The notes below the pieces were generated by a model. The model was not told the origin of the DNA and did no database searches. It saw only the letters and a list, made by a program, of their open reading frames with translations. From NCBI RefSeq assembly GCF_001678675.1, contig NZ_LZRN01000037.1, positions 1 to 41,488 of the forward strand: a stretch of 41,488 nucleotides of DNA, given 5' to 3'. Each line of letters begins with the position of its first letter. The stretch's first letter is position 1. The DNA comes from Gelidibacter algens (lineage in GTDB: Bacteria > Bacteroidota > Bacteroidia > Flavobacteriales > Flavobacteriaceae). The position numbers and the translations under genes are program-made. Shown in pieces: positions 16,901-26,012 of the stretch.

Positions 16901-18772
16901 AAAAGGAGCTACAGATGCGCAACCGGAGCTGTCATCAGTTACCCTAATATAAAGTGTTTGAAAATCTTTCTTAATGTTTGTGTAATTTGTAGGATTTACA
17001 ATGGCGTTGCTTCCTGATAAGGCATCTTCATAAATTTCATGGAAGGAGACTGTCACTCCGGTCAATCCGTCTAGAACCTGATAATTGATGTCATTAAGGT
17101 CAAAATTTGCAAATCCGTCGTGTTCAGGGTCACATGCGTCCAAGAAATGATCCTCCGCACTCATTATTACGGGGCTATCCAATACTATCAAATTTAACGT
17201 GGTTGTACTTACGCATCCTGTTTGTGCATGTTCAACACGCACGGCCAATTGTTCAGTTCTTGATTGGTTGTTGTATGGAGAAGCAATCGGATTGACGCCC
17301 GCCTTTGCATCTGATTGTGTATGGTAATAACTGACGATCAAATCAGATTGGCCATTGATGATCTCCTCATTTTTTTCGGTGAGATCAATGGACGTCAGAC
17401 CGTTTGGTGTAACGTCATCACAAACAATGAAATCTGTTGGTGTGGTAATTTGTGGTAGGGTATTGACCACAATATCAAATGATGAATAGGCCAAACAGCC
17501 GTTGATAGTATCTTCAATTCTGACAAATATCGGTTGCGGATTACTGGTGTTGGTAATAGGGTCCAAGATTGAATTACTGTTGGCCAGCGCATCATCATTG
17601 GTGTAATGATAAGAAATGCTATAGGCAGAATCGGGAACAGCATCCAGAACATCATTGTTTTTAACATTAAGGTCAAAAACCTCAAATCCATCTCCGGAAG
17701 TATCATCACAGATTTCAAGATTAGAAATTGGTGAAGCCGTTTGGGTTGAGCTCAAAACAATAGTCACACGATCTTCAATGGTACAAGAGGTGTTGCCTAA
17801 TGGAATATCGATCTTCACGGTGTAGGTTCCTGATTGACGGGCTGCTAAAGTAGATTGTGTTTCTCCGGTAAGAAGTACATCGTTTAAAAACCATGAATAG
17901 ATTCCTTCTGGATTATCAATATTGCCATCAAGCGTTAATTCATCGGCACAGGTGGTAATGTCCTCGCCTAAGTCAACAACCGCAGTAAAACTATTGCCTT
18001 CAATAAAAACTGCCGAATCATAATTGGAATCTGTTTGGTCAGCAATAATCAGTTTAATGTGATATTTTACATTAGGGACGGTGTTCGCGGTAGCGGTCAT
18101 CATTTTGGTCCTACCATCATAATTGGTGTCGCCAATGCCATAACCTTCAAAATATTCAGCGTTTGATGCAGGACAAAACCCTACTATGTTGTTATGAATG
18201 GTATTGGTGTTAACTGGGGTTGTGGTTCCTGGAATGAGCGCAATATTTGTATAGGGGTCACTCGTTCCTGCGCGTTTGATCAAAAATGCGAAACCATCTG
18301 AGTATTCACATGGAAAATTTCCATAATATTCTTCAGAAGCTAAAATATAATTGAACTGGATTTGATTGGAAAGCGATGAAAAGTCAAACTCTACCACGGT
18401 CGCATTGAGTGTGTTCGAAATGCCTAATGCGGTCTCAAGGTCGGCATCTGACTGCCAATTGGATTCGCCTTCATTTAAGGTTTTATCCGTAGAGGTATTA
18501 CCAGCAGAATTGGCATTTCCGCTAGAGAGCATGATGCCGTTTTTAAACGGAAAGTTAGAGCTGCCCCTTTCAAAATATCCAAAACTCGAAAGCCCATTTA
18601 CAGAACCGTTGACGGGAGAGGAGACGTTCGAAATCTCCACACAACCCTGAATCAAATTATTTTCGATAAGTTGTTGGGGGCTAACGTTACTATCTACGGT
18701 TATTTGTTGACCGAATGCTTGAGTACACAAAATACATGCAAAAACAAGGAGGGAAATTTGTAAAAATTTCAT
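13943..18772 (-). CDS. Large T9SS type B protein with choice-of-anchor L domain and 11 repeats
   Basis: This 1609-residue cell-surface or secreted protein starts with a signal peptide (1-22, 'CTQAFGQ'). Residues of about 25-270 match a choice-of-anchor L domain ('FPFKNGIMLSSG', 'FNYILASEEYYGNFPCEYSDGFAFLI'). After a short Ig-like segment come 11 consecutive repeats of about 90-95 residues. Most begin with a C-D-x-D-x-D-G loop, then 'FDL', a 'Y(Y/H)xxxxDA' segment, 'NPQxIYVRVEN', a Cys, and a final 'VN-x-LP'. The two cysteines of each unit may pair. The C-terminus ('FMTPNDDGYFDTW', ending 'GHFALRR') is the type B (gliding-motility-associated) sorting domain recognised by T9SS. No PorP/SprF partner gene is adjacent. 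A role as adhesin is likely but not shown. Confidence 0.92.
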   Translation of the reverse strand: MKFLQISLLVFACILCTQAFGQQITVDSNVSPQQLIENNLIQGCVEISNVSSPVNGSVNGLSSFGYFERGSSNFPFKNGIMLSSGNANSAGNTSTDKTLNEGESNWQSDADLETALGISNTLNATVVEFDFSSLSNQIQFNYILASEEYYGNFPCEYSDGFAFLIKRAGTSDPYTNIALIPGTTTPVNTNTIHNNIVGFCPASNAEYFEGYGIGDTNYDGRTKMMTATANTVPNVKYHIKLIIADQTDSNYDSAVFIEGNSFTAVVDLGEDITTCADELTLDGNIDNPEGIYSWFLNDVLLTGETQSTLAARQSGTYTVKIDIPLGNTSCTIEDRVTIVLSSTQTASPISNLEICDDTSGDGFEVFDLNVKNNDVLDAVPDSAYSISYHYTNDDALANSNSILDPITNTSNPQPIFVRIEDTINGCLAYSSFDIVVNTLPQITTPTDFIVCDDVTPNGLTSIDLTEKNEEIINGQSDLIVSYYHTQSDAKAGVNPIASPYNNQSRTEQLAVRVEHAQTGCVSTTTLNLIVLDSPVIMSAEDHFLDACDPEHDGFANFDLNDINYQVLDGLTGVTVSFHEIYEDALSGSNAIVNPTNYTNIKKDFQTLYIRVTDDSSGCASVAPFEIHTNLLLTGTLIKDFSICDIKDGEVPSFDLNNIAEVIINDLPDITITFYETPEEQSNQVNSLNTAVPYIPSQFPKTLYITLNNPTCTEKAEINLLLNPYIDFPSIGAVTYCDTDQDGFTSIDLGSFDFSVANEEEGYRVLYFTTEDDANKNTNSLPSFYTNTSNPLKLYTRTTSKATGCSDIKSFEITVLPAPETSTPQNIVICDDDQDGFYNVNLNTTIDELVTDRSNRIFSFYKTLALAESNTEAITDSSNFKSSTQTVYARVENQLTGCHAIEPIKIIVNTLPAFTPISNYIYCESDSDGFGEFIFKTKDSEILNGQIGKSVSYYLNQNDANSRTNALSKTVVYENVNTPQTIFVRVENTSDITCYGTSSFTIEVGTSPEFNVPSDWFVCDDISNDQSEIFDLSEKISEISAGITDTLDITFYTSRANAENALNPIDTKYANIKNPQQIFARIENGTICASITDFSLGVIKAPDANPSKPMIQCDTDYDGRMTFDLKLSEIDILEVRQNNLVIAYYETAQDLEAETNAISQPESYTNISNPQTVYVRLTNTISECYLSIPLELIVNTPPVFNAIDSITICDTENTYYDLSQVDNLLVDDTSNTLISYYKNKSDALDATNALDKDYNYPSASNMIYVRIENATTHCFITHQFTLKVNPLPIANTPIDLESCDDDFDGFFTFDFSDQTRRILGSQVSGNFTVTYHDTNDKAHDNKEALTTIYAATDMQIIYARIENKVTGCYDITQFQTYVHPRPVLDIGDQVICLDYGPLMVSANTNSADDRYIWSTNETTPEIEITTIGTYWVKVTSIFGCETTEVFNVTESEAATIEVTETVDFSDPNNITVTISGIGNYLYVLNDEAPQESNVFENVPIGANLVTIIDLNGCSKVTKEVIVLDTPKFMTPNDDGYFDTWHVTGVETLPGTIVYIYDRYGKQLAQLTSTSQGWNGTLNGQKMPATDYWFVADVKKDNVSFQLKGHFALRR

Positions 18773-19312
18773 GCTCTATAGGTTAAGTTTAGTCGGGAGA
18801 TCCCATTTTGGGGCGATGAAATTTCCAAATCAATTTAATTAAGGTGGAAAAGTAGGTAATTATTGGATGAAATGCAAAATAGAACGTCTAAATGCACTGA
18901 AGATTAACATTTTGATGTGGACGACCAGAAACTTATCCTTTTTAAATGATGTGATTACTTTGTTTAATTTCTTAAAACATTCCGCTAGTACAGATGGTTT
19001 AGAATTTTACAACATTGGTAATCAGTGTTTTTATATGTTTTTTGGTTCATTTGAAACCATAGGTTTAATGAGCTGAAAATCAAGATTTAAACCTTATGTA
19101 TTGGTAGCTTTCGAAAATGAACTTCTTAGAAATAATTGGATGGAGATAGCGGAATTGCAAATTTTAGTTGCTTTATCCGATTGAAATGTCCTAGAATACG
19201 CCGTGAAAAACTAAAAATTAGAAAATAATGAGCAACGTATACGAGTATTACACTATTTCAAAATTGTCTTTTGAGTACACTTATGTGTCTATTTTTGATG
19301 CCATAAACCAGA
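18773..19312. other. Gene-free 540-base gap between two T9SS genes
   Basis: No credible gene, RNA, terminator or repeat array is visible. A short plus-strand open frame at 18867-19076 has no recognisable domain or promoter. The segment presumably holds the promoter of the 1609-residue gene near its right-hand start, but no TAnnTTTG match was found there. Confidence 0.6.
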
Positions 19313-21754
19313 TTAGCGTTTTAGCGTAAAGTGGCCTTTAAAAACTCGTCCATCTTGCAAAGTCACAGAAAACCAATAATCGTCTGGAGCTAGTTGTTTT
19401 CCAATGTAAGTACCATCCCATCCATTGTTGAGAGGGTTCAATTCTTTGAGCAGCTTGCCCATTCTGTCAAAAATATAAATGGTACTCTTGGGCTGGAACT
19501 GTTCATTGATACCATAAATCTGCCAATAGTCATTGATGCCATCGTTATTAGGTGTGAAATATTTTGGAAAACCAATCACAGAAATGAGTTTCTCGCTAAT
19601 CCCACAGCCATTTATATCCCTGACAAAAACGGTGTGAAAACCAGGGGCAACGTTGTCAAATGTTGCACTTTCTTGATAAGGGCCGGTGATGGCATCAACC
19701 GCATAGTCATAATCTCCTTCTCCCGTAACCATGATCGTAACGGTATTATTTTGGGATCCATCGTTGATGTCGATATTATTTATGGTTGCTATATTAGAAG
19801 GAAGAACCACAACAGTCCTATCCTTGAAACAACCGTCGGTATTGGTCACCCTGACAGTATAAGTTCCGGCAGCATTCACCATAATTTCGGATGTACTTTC
19901 GCCTGTAGACCAACTGTAAATATAGTTGCTTGGTGCATCGCCTATAATGCCACCGTTAATAGTAATACGCTCAGGAAAATTGTTCAAACAGTAAATGGTT
20001 TCAGTTTCCAGTTCCACATTTGGCATTTTAAAAACAGTGAGTTCAACTTCACTAATGCCGTAACAAGCATTGCTGTTTTCAACCCTTGCGTAAATGGTTT
20101 GAGAATAGGGAACCGTATTCGTAAAATTGTTGGGCAGCGGATTGGTCTCCAAAAGGGCATCCTCGTAAGTGGCGTAATAAAACAGTTCGAGGCCGGCAGG
20201 TAATGTGTCCAAAACCCCAGCATCTGCATCAGAAAGTCTAAAGGTGTAATAGCCGTCTTCTGTACCGTCATCGTCACAATTGGTTAACAGTGCATCATTG
20301 GCTGAGGTAGTGCTAACCTTCAACGTCAATTGCGCCACGCTAAAACATCCGGTCAGATCATCGCTTACTTTGACGTAAAGTAATTGTGGATTATTTAGAT
20401 TTTCAAATGCGGTCCCGTTAACTTCGTTGGCCCCTGATATTAAGTCGACACTGCTCAAATAGTAAGTTAATGTTCTGTTGGATGCACCACCAGTAAGGGC
20501 ATCTTTGGCTTGGTCTAAATTAAAGCGTGTGTATCCATCGGGTATACCATCTTCATCACACTGGATGATGGAGCTATTGAACGCATCCGGTAAGGCGTTG
20601 ACCACAAGATCTAAGGTGTTAATGGTTTTGCAATTATTGTTTATGGCATCTTCTATTCTGACAAATAGTTGTTGTTGATTGGGAGTTGTGTTATAGTATG
20701 GACTTGTTAATGCTCCAGAGCCGGCTTCTGCTGAAGCTTTCGACGAATGATAGGTGATTTTTATTGAAAAAGGATCTTGACCTTTGAGGATTTCCGAATT
20801 TCTCGACTCCAAGTCAAAATAAGTTTGTCCATTATTGGAATTACCATCGTCATTAGAGTCACACAACTCATATGGTGTTGGAGGGGAAAAATCAGGCCCT
20901 AAATTAACGATGAGTGAAAAATCGGTGACTTCAAAACAGCCGGTGATGTCATTGGTAATTCTTGTATAAATTTTTTGCGGATTGGAACTATTGGTATAAG
21001 GACTTATAAGCGGATTGAAGTTGATATTGGCGTCACTTTCACTGGCGTGATAACTTATGGTAACGTCCAATTGCGTTCCCATGATCCGGGAGGTGTTTTG
21101 ATCTAGATCAAAACTTGCAAAGCCATCCTCGTAAGGAGTGACAGTATCACACAATTCTAAATCTAAAGGTGTTAATGTACTTGCCTCATTGACTGGAGGC
21201 GAAGAAAACTCGGCAGAACCCGTCCATTCCAAAGTAAAACCGCTATTGCCGATGGGCCTATCAATGACTATAAAATAGGTGTCTCCAGCAGATACATTTA
21301 ACCATTCCACAAAACTATTGCCGTCTGGTCCTGGACCTTCAGACGTGTCTCCAGCGCCTGCACGCATCCCTGTAAAGTTGTTGTTTTGATTGGCCGCAGC
21401 AGGATTGGTAGTAGAACACCTGATGGCGAAACCCAAATTATTGCAAGACACATTTGGACCAAATACAAAAAAATCATAATCTTCTTGAATTGAACTGCTG
21501 TTGGGACGCAGCGTAAATCCTAAAGTGCCATTGCTGACCAGACTTACTTGAAGCCAGATACTATTGTTTTCTTGGCTGCTACAACTATTTGAATTGTTCA
21601 ACTCTTGGTTTCCAATGCCACTAACATCTAAATTAACGCTTGAATTTCCGCAAATGATTACAGAGTCAAAACAATCGGTTGGATATTGGGCTTGAATATT
21701 CTGAGAAAAAAAAAGCAAAGTGAATGCAAAGAGGAGTTTGAGAAGTGTTTTCAA
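19313..21754 (-). CDS. T9SS type B protein with four DxDxDG-type repeats, TTG start
   Basis: This 813-residue exported protein has a signal peptide (1-22, ending 'NIQAQ'). Residues of about 25-185 form a beta-sandwich N-domain reminiscent of pre-peptidase C-terminal/CUB-like modules ('DYDFFVFGPNVSC', 'VSAGDTYFIVIDRP'). Four repeats of about 95 residues of the same family as in the 1609-residue protein follow, then an Ig-like stretch ('YIYSWSTGESTSEIMVNAAGTYTV') and the type B sorting domain (about 729-813, 'YFTPNNDGINDYWQ', ending 'GHFTLKR'). The only start that preserves the signal peptide is TTG at 21754, five bases after the stop of the upstream gene, suggesting translational coupling. The last ~330 residues are about 90% identical to those of that upstream gene. 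Confidence 0.9.
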   Translation of the reverse strand: MKTLLKLLFAFTLLFFSQNIQAQYPTDCFDSVIICGNSSVNLDVSGIGNQELNNSNSCSSQENNSIWLQVSLVSNGTLGFTLRPNSSSIQEDYDFFVFGPNVSCNNLGFAIRCSTTNPAAANQNNNFTGMRAGAGDTSEGPGPDGNSFVEWLNVSAGDTYFIVIDRPIGNSGFTLEWTGSAEFSSPPVNEASTLTPLDLELCDTVTPYEDGFASFDLDQNTSRIMGTQLDVTISYHASESDANINFNPLISPYTNSSNPQKIYTRITNDITGCFEVTDFSLIVNLGPDFSPPTPYELCDSNDDGNSNNGQTYFDLESRNSEILKGQDPFSIKITYHSSKASAEAGSGALTSPYYNTTPNQQQLFVRIEDAINNNCKTINTLDLVVNALPDAFNSSIIQCDEDGIPDGYTRFNLDQAKDALTGGASNRTLTYYLSSVDLISGANEVNGTAFENLNNPQLLYVKVSDDLTGCFSVAQLTLKVSTTSANDALLTNCDDDGTEDGYYTFRLSDADAGVLDTLPAGLELFYYATYEDALLETNPLPNNFTNTVPYSQTIYARVENSNACYGISEVELTVFKMPNVELETETIYCLNNFPERITINGGIIGDAPSNYIYSWSTGESTSEIMVNAAGTYTVRVTNTDGCFKDRTVVVLPSNIATINNIDINDGSQNNTVTIMVTGEGDYDYAVDAITGPYQESATFDNVAPGFHTVFVRDINGCGISEKLISVIGFPKYFTPNNDGINDYWQIYGINEQFQPKSTIYIFDRMGKLLKELNPLNNGWDGTYIGKQLAPDDYWFSVTLQDGRVFKGHFTLKR

Positions 21755-21759
21755 TATAA

Positions 21760-24700
21760 TTAGCGTTTTAGCGTAAAGTGGCCTTTAAAAGTTCGTCCAT
21801 CCTGCAAAGTCACAGAAAACCAATAATCGTCAGGAGCCATTTGTTTTCCAATATAAGTACCATCCCACCCACTGTTCAGCGGGTTCAATTCTTTGAGCAG
21901 TTTGCCCATTCTGTCAAAAATATAAATGGTGCTCTTGGATTGAAACTGTTCATTGATACCATAAATCTGCCAATAGTCATTGATGCCATCGTTATTAGGT
22001 GTGAAATATTTTGGAAATCCAATCACAGAAATGAGTTTCTCGCTAACCCCACAGCCATTGGTATCCCTCACAAAAACGGTGTGGAAACCCGGGGCAACGT
22101 TGTCAAATGTCGCATTTTCTTGATAAGGTCCGGTGATGGCATCAAGCGCATAGTCATAATCTCCTTCTCCCGTAACCATGACCGTGACGGTATTATTTTG
22201 GGATCCATCGTTGATCTCGATATTTTTTATGGTGGCTATATTTGAAGGAAGAACTGTAACAGACCTATCCTTGAAACAACCTGCGGTATTGGTCACCCTG
22301 ACAGTATAAGTTCCGGCAGCATTCACCATAATTTCGGATGTACTTTCGCCTGTAGACCAAGTGTAAGTATAGTTGCTTGGAGCATCACCAATAACGCCCC
22401 CGTCAAGTGTAATAGTCTGTGGGAAATTATTCAAACAGTAAATGGTCTCAGTTTCCAGTTCCACATTTGGCATTTTAAAAACAGTGAGTTTAACCTCACT
22501 GATGCCGTAACAGGCGTTGCTGTTTTCAACCCTTGCGTGAATGGTTTGGGAATAGGGAACCGTATTCATAAAATTATTGGGAAGCGGATTATTTTCTAAA
22601 AGTGCATCCTCATAAGTTGCATAGTAAAACAGATCGAGCCCGGCAGGTAATGTGTCCAAAACGCTAGTGTCTGCTTTTGAAAGTGTAAAAGTGTAATAGC
22701 CGTCTTCTGTACCGTCATCGTCACAATGCGTTAATTGTGCATCATTGGCAGAAGTGGTACTTACCACAAGGGTCAATTGCGCCAAACTGCTGCAATTGGT
22801 AAGGTCATTGATAACCTTGACATAAATCACCTGCGGATTGTTAACATTGCGAAAAGCACTTCCGTCTATTTTGTTCAAGCCATTTTCGGCATCAGACATA
22901 CTATAATAATATTCCAAATTTCTGTCAGATGCGCCACCAGTTATGGCATTTTTAGCTTGGTTGAGGTTAAAGGTCGTAAAACCTTCGGGATTGCCATCTT
23001 CATCACATTGGATAAGCCTGCTGTCAAAAGCTTCTGGTAATGGGTTAATGGTGATGTTGAACGACCTTATCGAATAACAACTCTGGTTGAGATTATTTTC
23101 TAACCTTATAAAAATGGTTTCTTTGTTAGGTGTCGTATTTCTATAATTTAAAGGCAATGGGTTGACATCCTTATCTGCATCTAGTTGTGAAGGATGATAG
23201 GAAATGGTATATAAACTCATGTCTTGCATGCCAACAGCTTCAGGAGTGACTAAATTTAAATCAATGGTGGCAATCCCATCCCTAGTATTACCCTCAGTAT
23301 CACAAAATTCTATATCTGTAAAATTGTCAATTTGAGGGGTAATAAAAACTTCAATAAAAAAAGAAGTGGTAGCGAAGCAATTGGGGTTTTCTTTGTTTTG
23401 AACCCTTGCAAAAATTTCTTGTCGGCGGGAGGTATTGTTATAGTTGCCTACAATTGGAAATTGGTTCAGATTAGCGTTTTTCAAAGATTCAAAATAGTGC
23501 ACCTCAAAAGTTGAAGGATTTTGAGTTCCTAAGATATTGGCGTCATACGTTGTTAAATCAAATAAAACTGTGTCTGTTGTACCACAAATACTATCGTCAT
23601 TAATAGTGTTGGCCACAGGAATTTCAAAGATGCCTATAAAAGCTTGACCAACAATGGGACATTCACCATTATTAGGTTCAATGAACACTTCATAAAAACC
23701 AGTAGTATCCACAAATAATTTCTCACTAGTTTCTGATAAAGGGAGTCCGTCTTTTGTCCAAGCGTAAGTACTATTGGGGGTAAATTCAGCCTTTAACGTA
23801 TAGCTCTCACCTTCACAAAGTCTTAATTCTGTTACACTTGTACCATTTTGGATGATATCAACTTGTGTATTAAATAAGGATTGGATGAACGGTGGTAACC
23901 CAATACTGCTAGTGTGTGAACCATCATTATTGACATCCAAAAGCACCCCATTTTGATTGTAAACTACAGCGTTTCCATTGGCTTCAGGATTTTCAATAAC
24001 GCCCAAATAACGATTGAGGTTACTTAGGCCTTGAAAACTGCGCTGTGCTCTATAAATTTTCTTGTTGATAGCCAATTGTAAGGCACCACCACTTATAACT
24101 TCGCTTCTGTGAATGACTACCTGCGAGTTTGGTATATTACTTTGGGATAAATCCCACTGCACAATTTTACTACTGTTGCGTTCGTCAATAGTGGCATATA
24201 CTTTTTTGTTATCTGCTGAAAACTCAACGCCATACGGACTGTCGTCCTGTTGCGGTGCATAAAGTTCTACAGAATTAGAGACAATTCCTGTATCATTATC
24301 AAAATCAAAAAGATACACGCCTCCAGCAGCTTCAGTGCCCAATTGCGTAGCAAAACCCAAATGTGCTGCAACAAGTTTCGTTCCGTCAGGTGATGCTTTT
24401 AAGTATCCCAAAGCATTCCTTCGGTATCCAGAAATAGGGACCGTTGGGCCAACTTTAGACACCACAGGGGTAGGAATAACGCCTTCACTTTCAATTTTAA
24501 AAGCATAAAATTTATCTATAAATTGGGTGATCACCCATATGGAATAACAATCATCAGCCTTTACAGCGGTTATTTTTTCTGAACATTTAAAATCTACCTC
24601 ATTGGGATTATTGACATCATAGGTGATGAGTGGCATATTCTTTTCAGAAGAAACCACGTCTCCGAGACCCCCATTCAAAGTCATATCCACCAAAGAAAAC

Positions 24701-25143
24701 GTGAGTCCGTTGTTAACACCATCACCGCTAAAATCTGCAGTGTTTGGGTAAGCTGAAGAATTTAAATGATGAGGCTCATCTACCGCAAAAATATAATAGA
24801 AATTGGGATCTTGGGGTTTTGGTACAATCAATCCAGAAGATGTACTTGAATCATCTCCCAATAGGCCCGTACCAGCTGCTTCACTCGCATTGGCCATAGG
24901 TTGGTGGTTCTTGTTCCAAATTGTGCGGCCATCAGAATAAAATAAGAGATTGCCATTGCTGTCAGAGATTGTTGTGCAGCCTTCAAGTGTATTCAATTGT
25001 CCATCCGTCAGCGCGGTAACACTGCCATTGGCGCTATTAAACTTAACCCCGGCGTTTCTTCCAAAATACCAATACGACGCCTCATTTTGTGAATACATAG
25101 AGAGGCTTATCAGTATAAGCAAGAGTAGAGGGATTTTTTTCAT
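21760..25143 (-). CDS. T9SS type B protein with beta-propeller N-domain
   Basis: This 1127-residue exported protein starts at the ATG at 25143; a longer frame from TTG at 25227 would put 28 hydrophobic residues in front and overlap the permease gene, so it is rejected. A signal peptide ('KKIPLLLLILISLSMYSQ') precedes an N-terminal part (about 20-430) with WD40/YVTN-propeller-like strands ('YWYFGRNAGVKFN', 'GNLLFYSDGRTIWN', 'SPYGVEFSADNKKVYAT'). An Ig-like/PKD-type segment ('YTLKAEFTPNSTYAWTKDG'), four ~95-residue repeats and a type B sorting domain identical in type to the next gene's follow. It lies 26 bases behind an ABC permease gene and 5 bases ahead of its partner, so all four genes may be one transcript. 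Confidence 0.91.
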   Translation of the reverse strand: MKKIPLLLLILISLSMYSQNEASYWYFGRNAGVKFNSANGSVTALTDGQLNTLEGCTTISDSNGNLLFYSDGRTIWNKNHQPMANASEAAGTGLLGDDSSTSSGLIVPKPQDPNFYYIFAVDEPHHLNSSAYPNTADFSGDGVNNGLTFSLVDMTLNGGLGDVVSSEKNMPLITYDVNNPNEVDFKCSEKITAVKADDCYSIWVITQFIDKFYAFKIESEGVIPTPVVSKVGPTVPISGYRRNALGYLKASPDGTKLVAAHLGFATQLGTEAAGGVYLFDFDNDTGIVSNSVELYAPQQDDSPYGVEFSADNKKVYATIDERNSSKIVQWDLSQSNIPNSQVVIHRSEVISGGALQLAINKKIYRAQRSFQGLSNLNRYLGVIENPEANGNAVVYNQNGVLLDVNNDGSHTSSIGLPPFIQSLFNTQVDIIQNGTSVTELRLCEGESYTLKAEFTPNSTYAWTKDGLPLSETSEKLFVDTTGFYEVFIEPNNGECPIVGQAFIGIFEIPVANTINDDSICGTTDTVLFDLTTYDANILGTQNPSTFEVHYFESLKNANLNQFPIVGNYNNTSRRQEIFARVQNKENPNCFATTSFFIEVFITPQIDNFTDIEFCDTEGNTRDGIATIDLNLVTPEAVGMQDMSLYTISYHPSQLDADKDVNPLPLNYRNTTPNKETIFIRLENNLNQSCYSIRSFNITINPLPEAFDSRLIQCDEDGNPEGFTTFNLNQAKNAITGGASDRNLEYYYSMSDAENGLNKIDGSAFRNVNNPQVIYVKVINDLTNCSSLAQLTLVVSTTSANDAQLTHCDDDGTEDGYYTFTLSKADTSVLDTLPAGLDLFYYATYEDALLENNPLPNNFMNTVPYSQTIHARVENSNACYGISEVKLTVFKMPNVELETETIYCLNNFPQTITLDGGVIGDAPSNYTYTWSTGESTSEIMVNAAGTYTVRVTNTAGCFKDRSVTVLPSNIATIKNIEINDGSQNNTVTVMVTGEGDYDYALDAITGPYQENATFDNVAPGFHTVFVRDTNGCGVSEKLISVIGFPKYFTPNNDGINDYWQIYGINEQFQSKSTIYIFDRMGKLLKELNPLNSGWDGTYIGKQMAPDDYWFSVTLQDGRTFKGHFTLKR

Positions 25144-25169
25144 AGGGATAGCTATAGCTACCAAATATA

Positions 25170-25994
25170 TTATAAATCCCGTTGCTTTAATAATCTGTAC
25201 GATAAAAAGATAAATACCGCTGTCCAACCCAAAACAATAACAAGTTCATACCAATGTACAGCGTAGTCATAGGCCATATCAATTTTTTCGGGATATTTGC
25301 TCATGACCACACGTTGGAAAGGTTGGTTGATCAAATTGTACATCGATTCCAATGGCAAAAAGTTCTTTATTTTCCATGCCATGTCTAGGTTGAAAACCTT
25401 AACAGCCACCCCAAATACTATCCATTCAAAAATGTACAGGAGAAACAGGAAGGCCAGGGCAAAAGCAGAGCGCTTGACCAACATTCCGAAGAATAAACAC
25501 AAGCTGAAAAAGCCTACCAGTTTAACAAAGTATGCCAGTAAAAATTCAGTTTCGCTAAAGATGATAGAAGCTTCTGTATAACTCGAATAATAAAGTCCGA
25601 TACAAAATGAGCCGATTGCAATTAAAACAGTGGCTAAAAGTGAAAAGAAAACGATGGTGTAAAACTTAGAAAGGATGAATTCTTTTTTGCTCAATCCGTC
25701 AATCAAATTCTGTTTTATGGTTTTGTTGCTATACTCGTTGCCTATCATGCTCACCACAACAATAGCGAAAAACAACTTAAAATAGGAGGCGAAAAATGTA
25801 GTAATGTGCCAGATGATTGGGAAATTGAAAATACCAAGTTCTCCCAATTCTAAAGTAAAGAATCCGAAGAAATTAATTTTTATGGAAGATAGGATCAAAA
25901 CCGTGAAAGGCAGAATAAATGAAATAAAGATCAGCACTTTACTCGCTCTGTTTAATAGTAGTTTTTGTAGTTCTAAATTGACTAGTCGTAACAT
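25170..25994 (-). CDS. ABC-2-type transporter permease
   Basis: This 274-residue membrane protein begins with the basic leader 'MLRLVNLELQKLLLNRASK' typical of ABC-2 permeases. About six hydrophobic segments follow (near 20-40, 55-80, 105-130, 150-175, 175-200 and 245-265), with the family pattern 'VVSMIGNEYSNKTIKQNLIDGLSKKEFILSKF' (two stretches shown in part) after the second. It is the membrane half of an exporter whose ATPase is the gene 18 bases upstream; the pair would work as a homodimeric or heteromeric exporter of the BcrA/DrrA-B type. The substrate cannot be predicted. The two T9SS type B genes follow 26 bases later. Confidence 0.9.
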   Translation of the reverse strand: MLRLVNLELQKLLLNRASKVLIFISFILPFTVLILSSIKINFFGFFTLELGELGIFNFPIIWHITTFFASYFKLFFAIVVVSMIGNEYSNKTIKQNLIDGLSKKEFILSKFYTIVFFSLLATVLIAIGSFCIGLYYSSYTEASIIFSETEFLLAYFVKLVGFFSLCLFFGMLVKRSAFALAFLFLLYIFEWIVFGVAVKVFNLDMAWKIKNFLPLESMYNLINQPFQRVVMSKYPEKIDMAYDYAVHWYELVIVLGWTAVFIFLSYRLLKQRDL

Positions 25995-26012
25995 AGGGTT
26001 GGTTTTGATTGA

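Noticed and set aside
18867-19076. Plus-strand open frame of 69 codons in the 540-base gap
   Set aside because: No promoter, no signal sequence, no recognisable motif; AT-rich chance frame.
19394-20203. Long plus-strand open frame (269 codons) opposite the 813-residue T9SS gene, with a shorter relative at 21778-22245
   Set aside because: It mirrors the duplicated coding region and has no promoter or domain; the paired occurrence follows from the duplication of the sense strand.
25144-25227. Upstream TTG start for the 1127-residue T9SS protein
   Set aside because: It would add a hydrophobic stretch before a complete signal peptide and overlap the permease gene.
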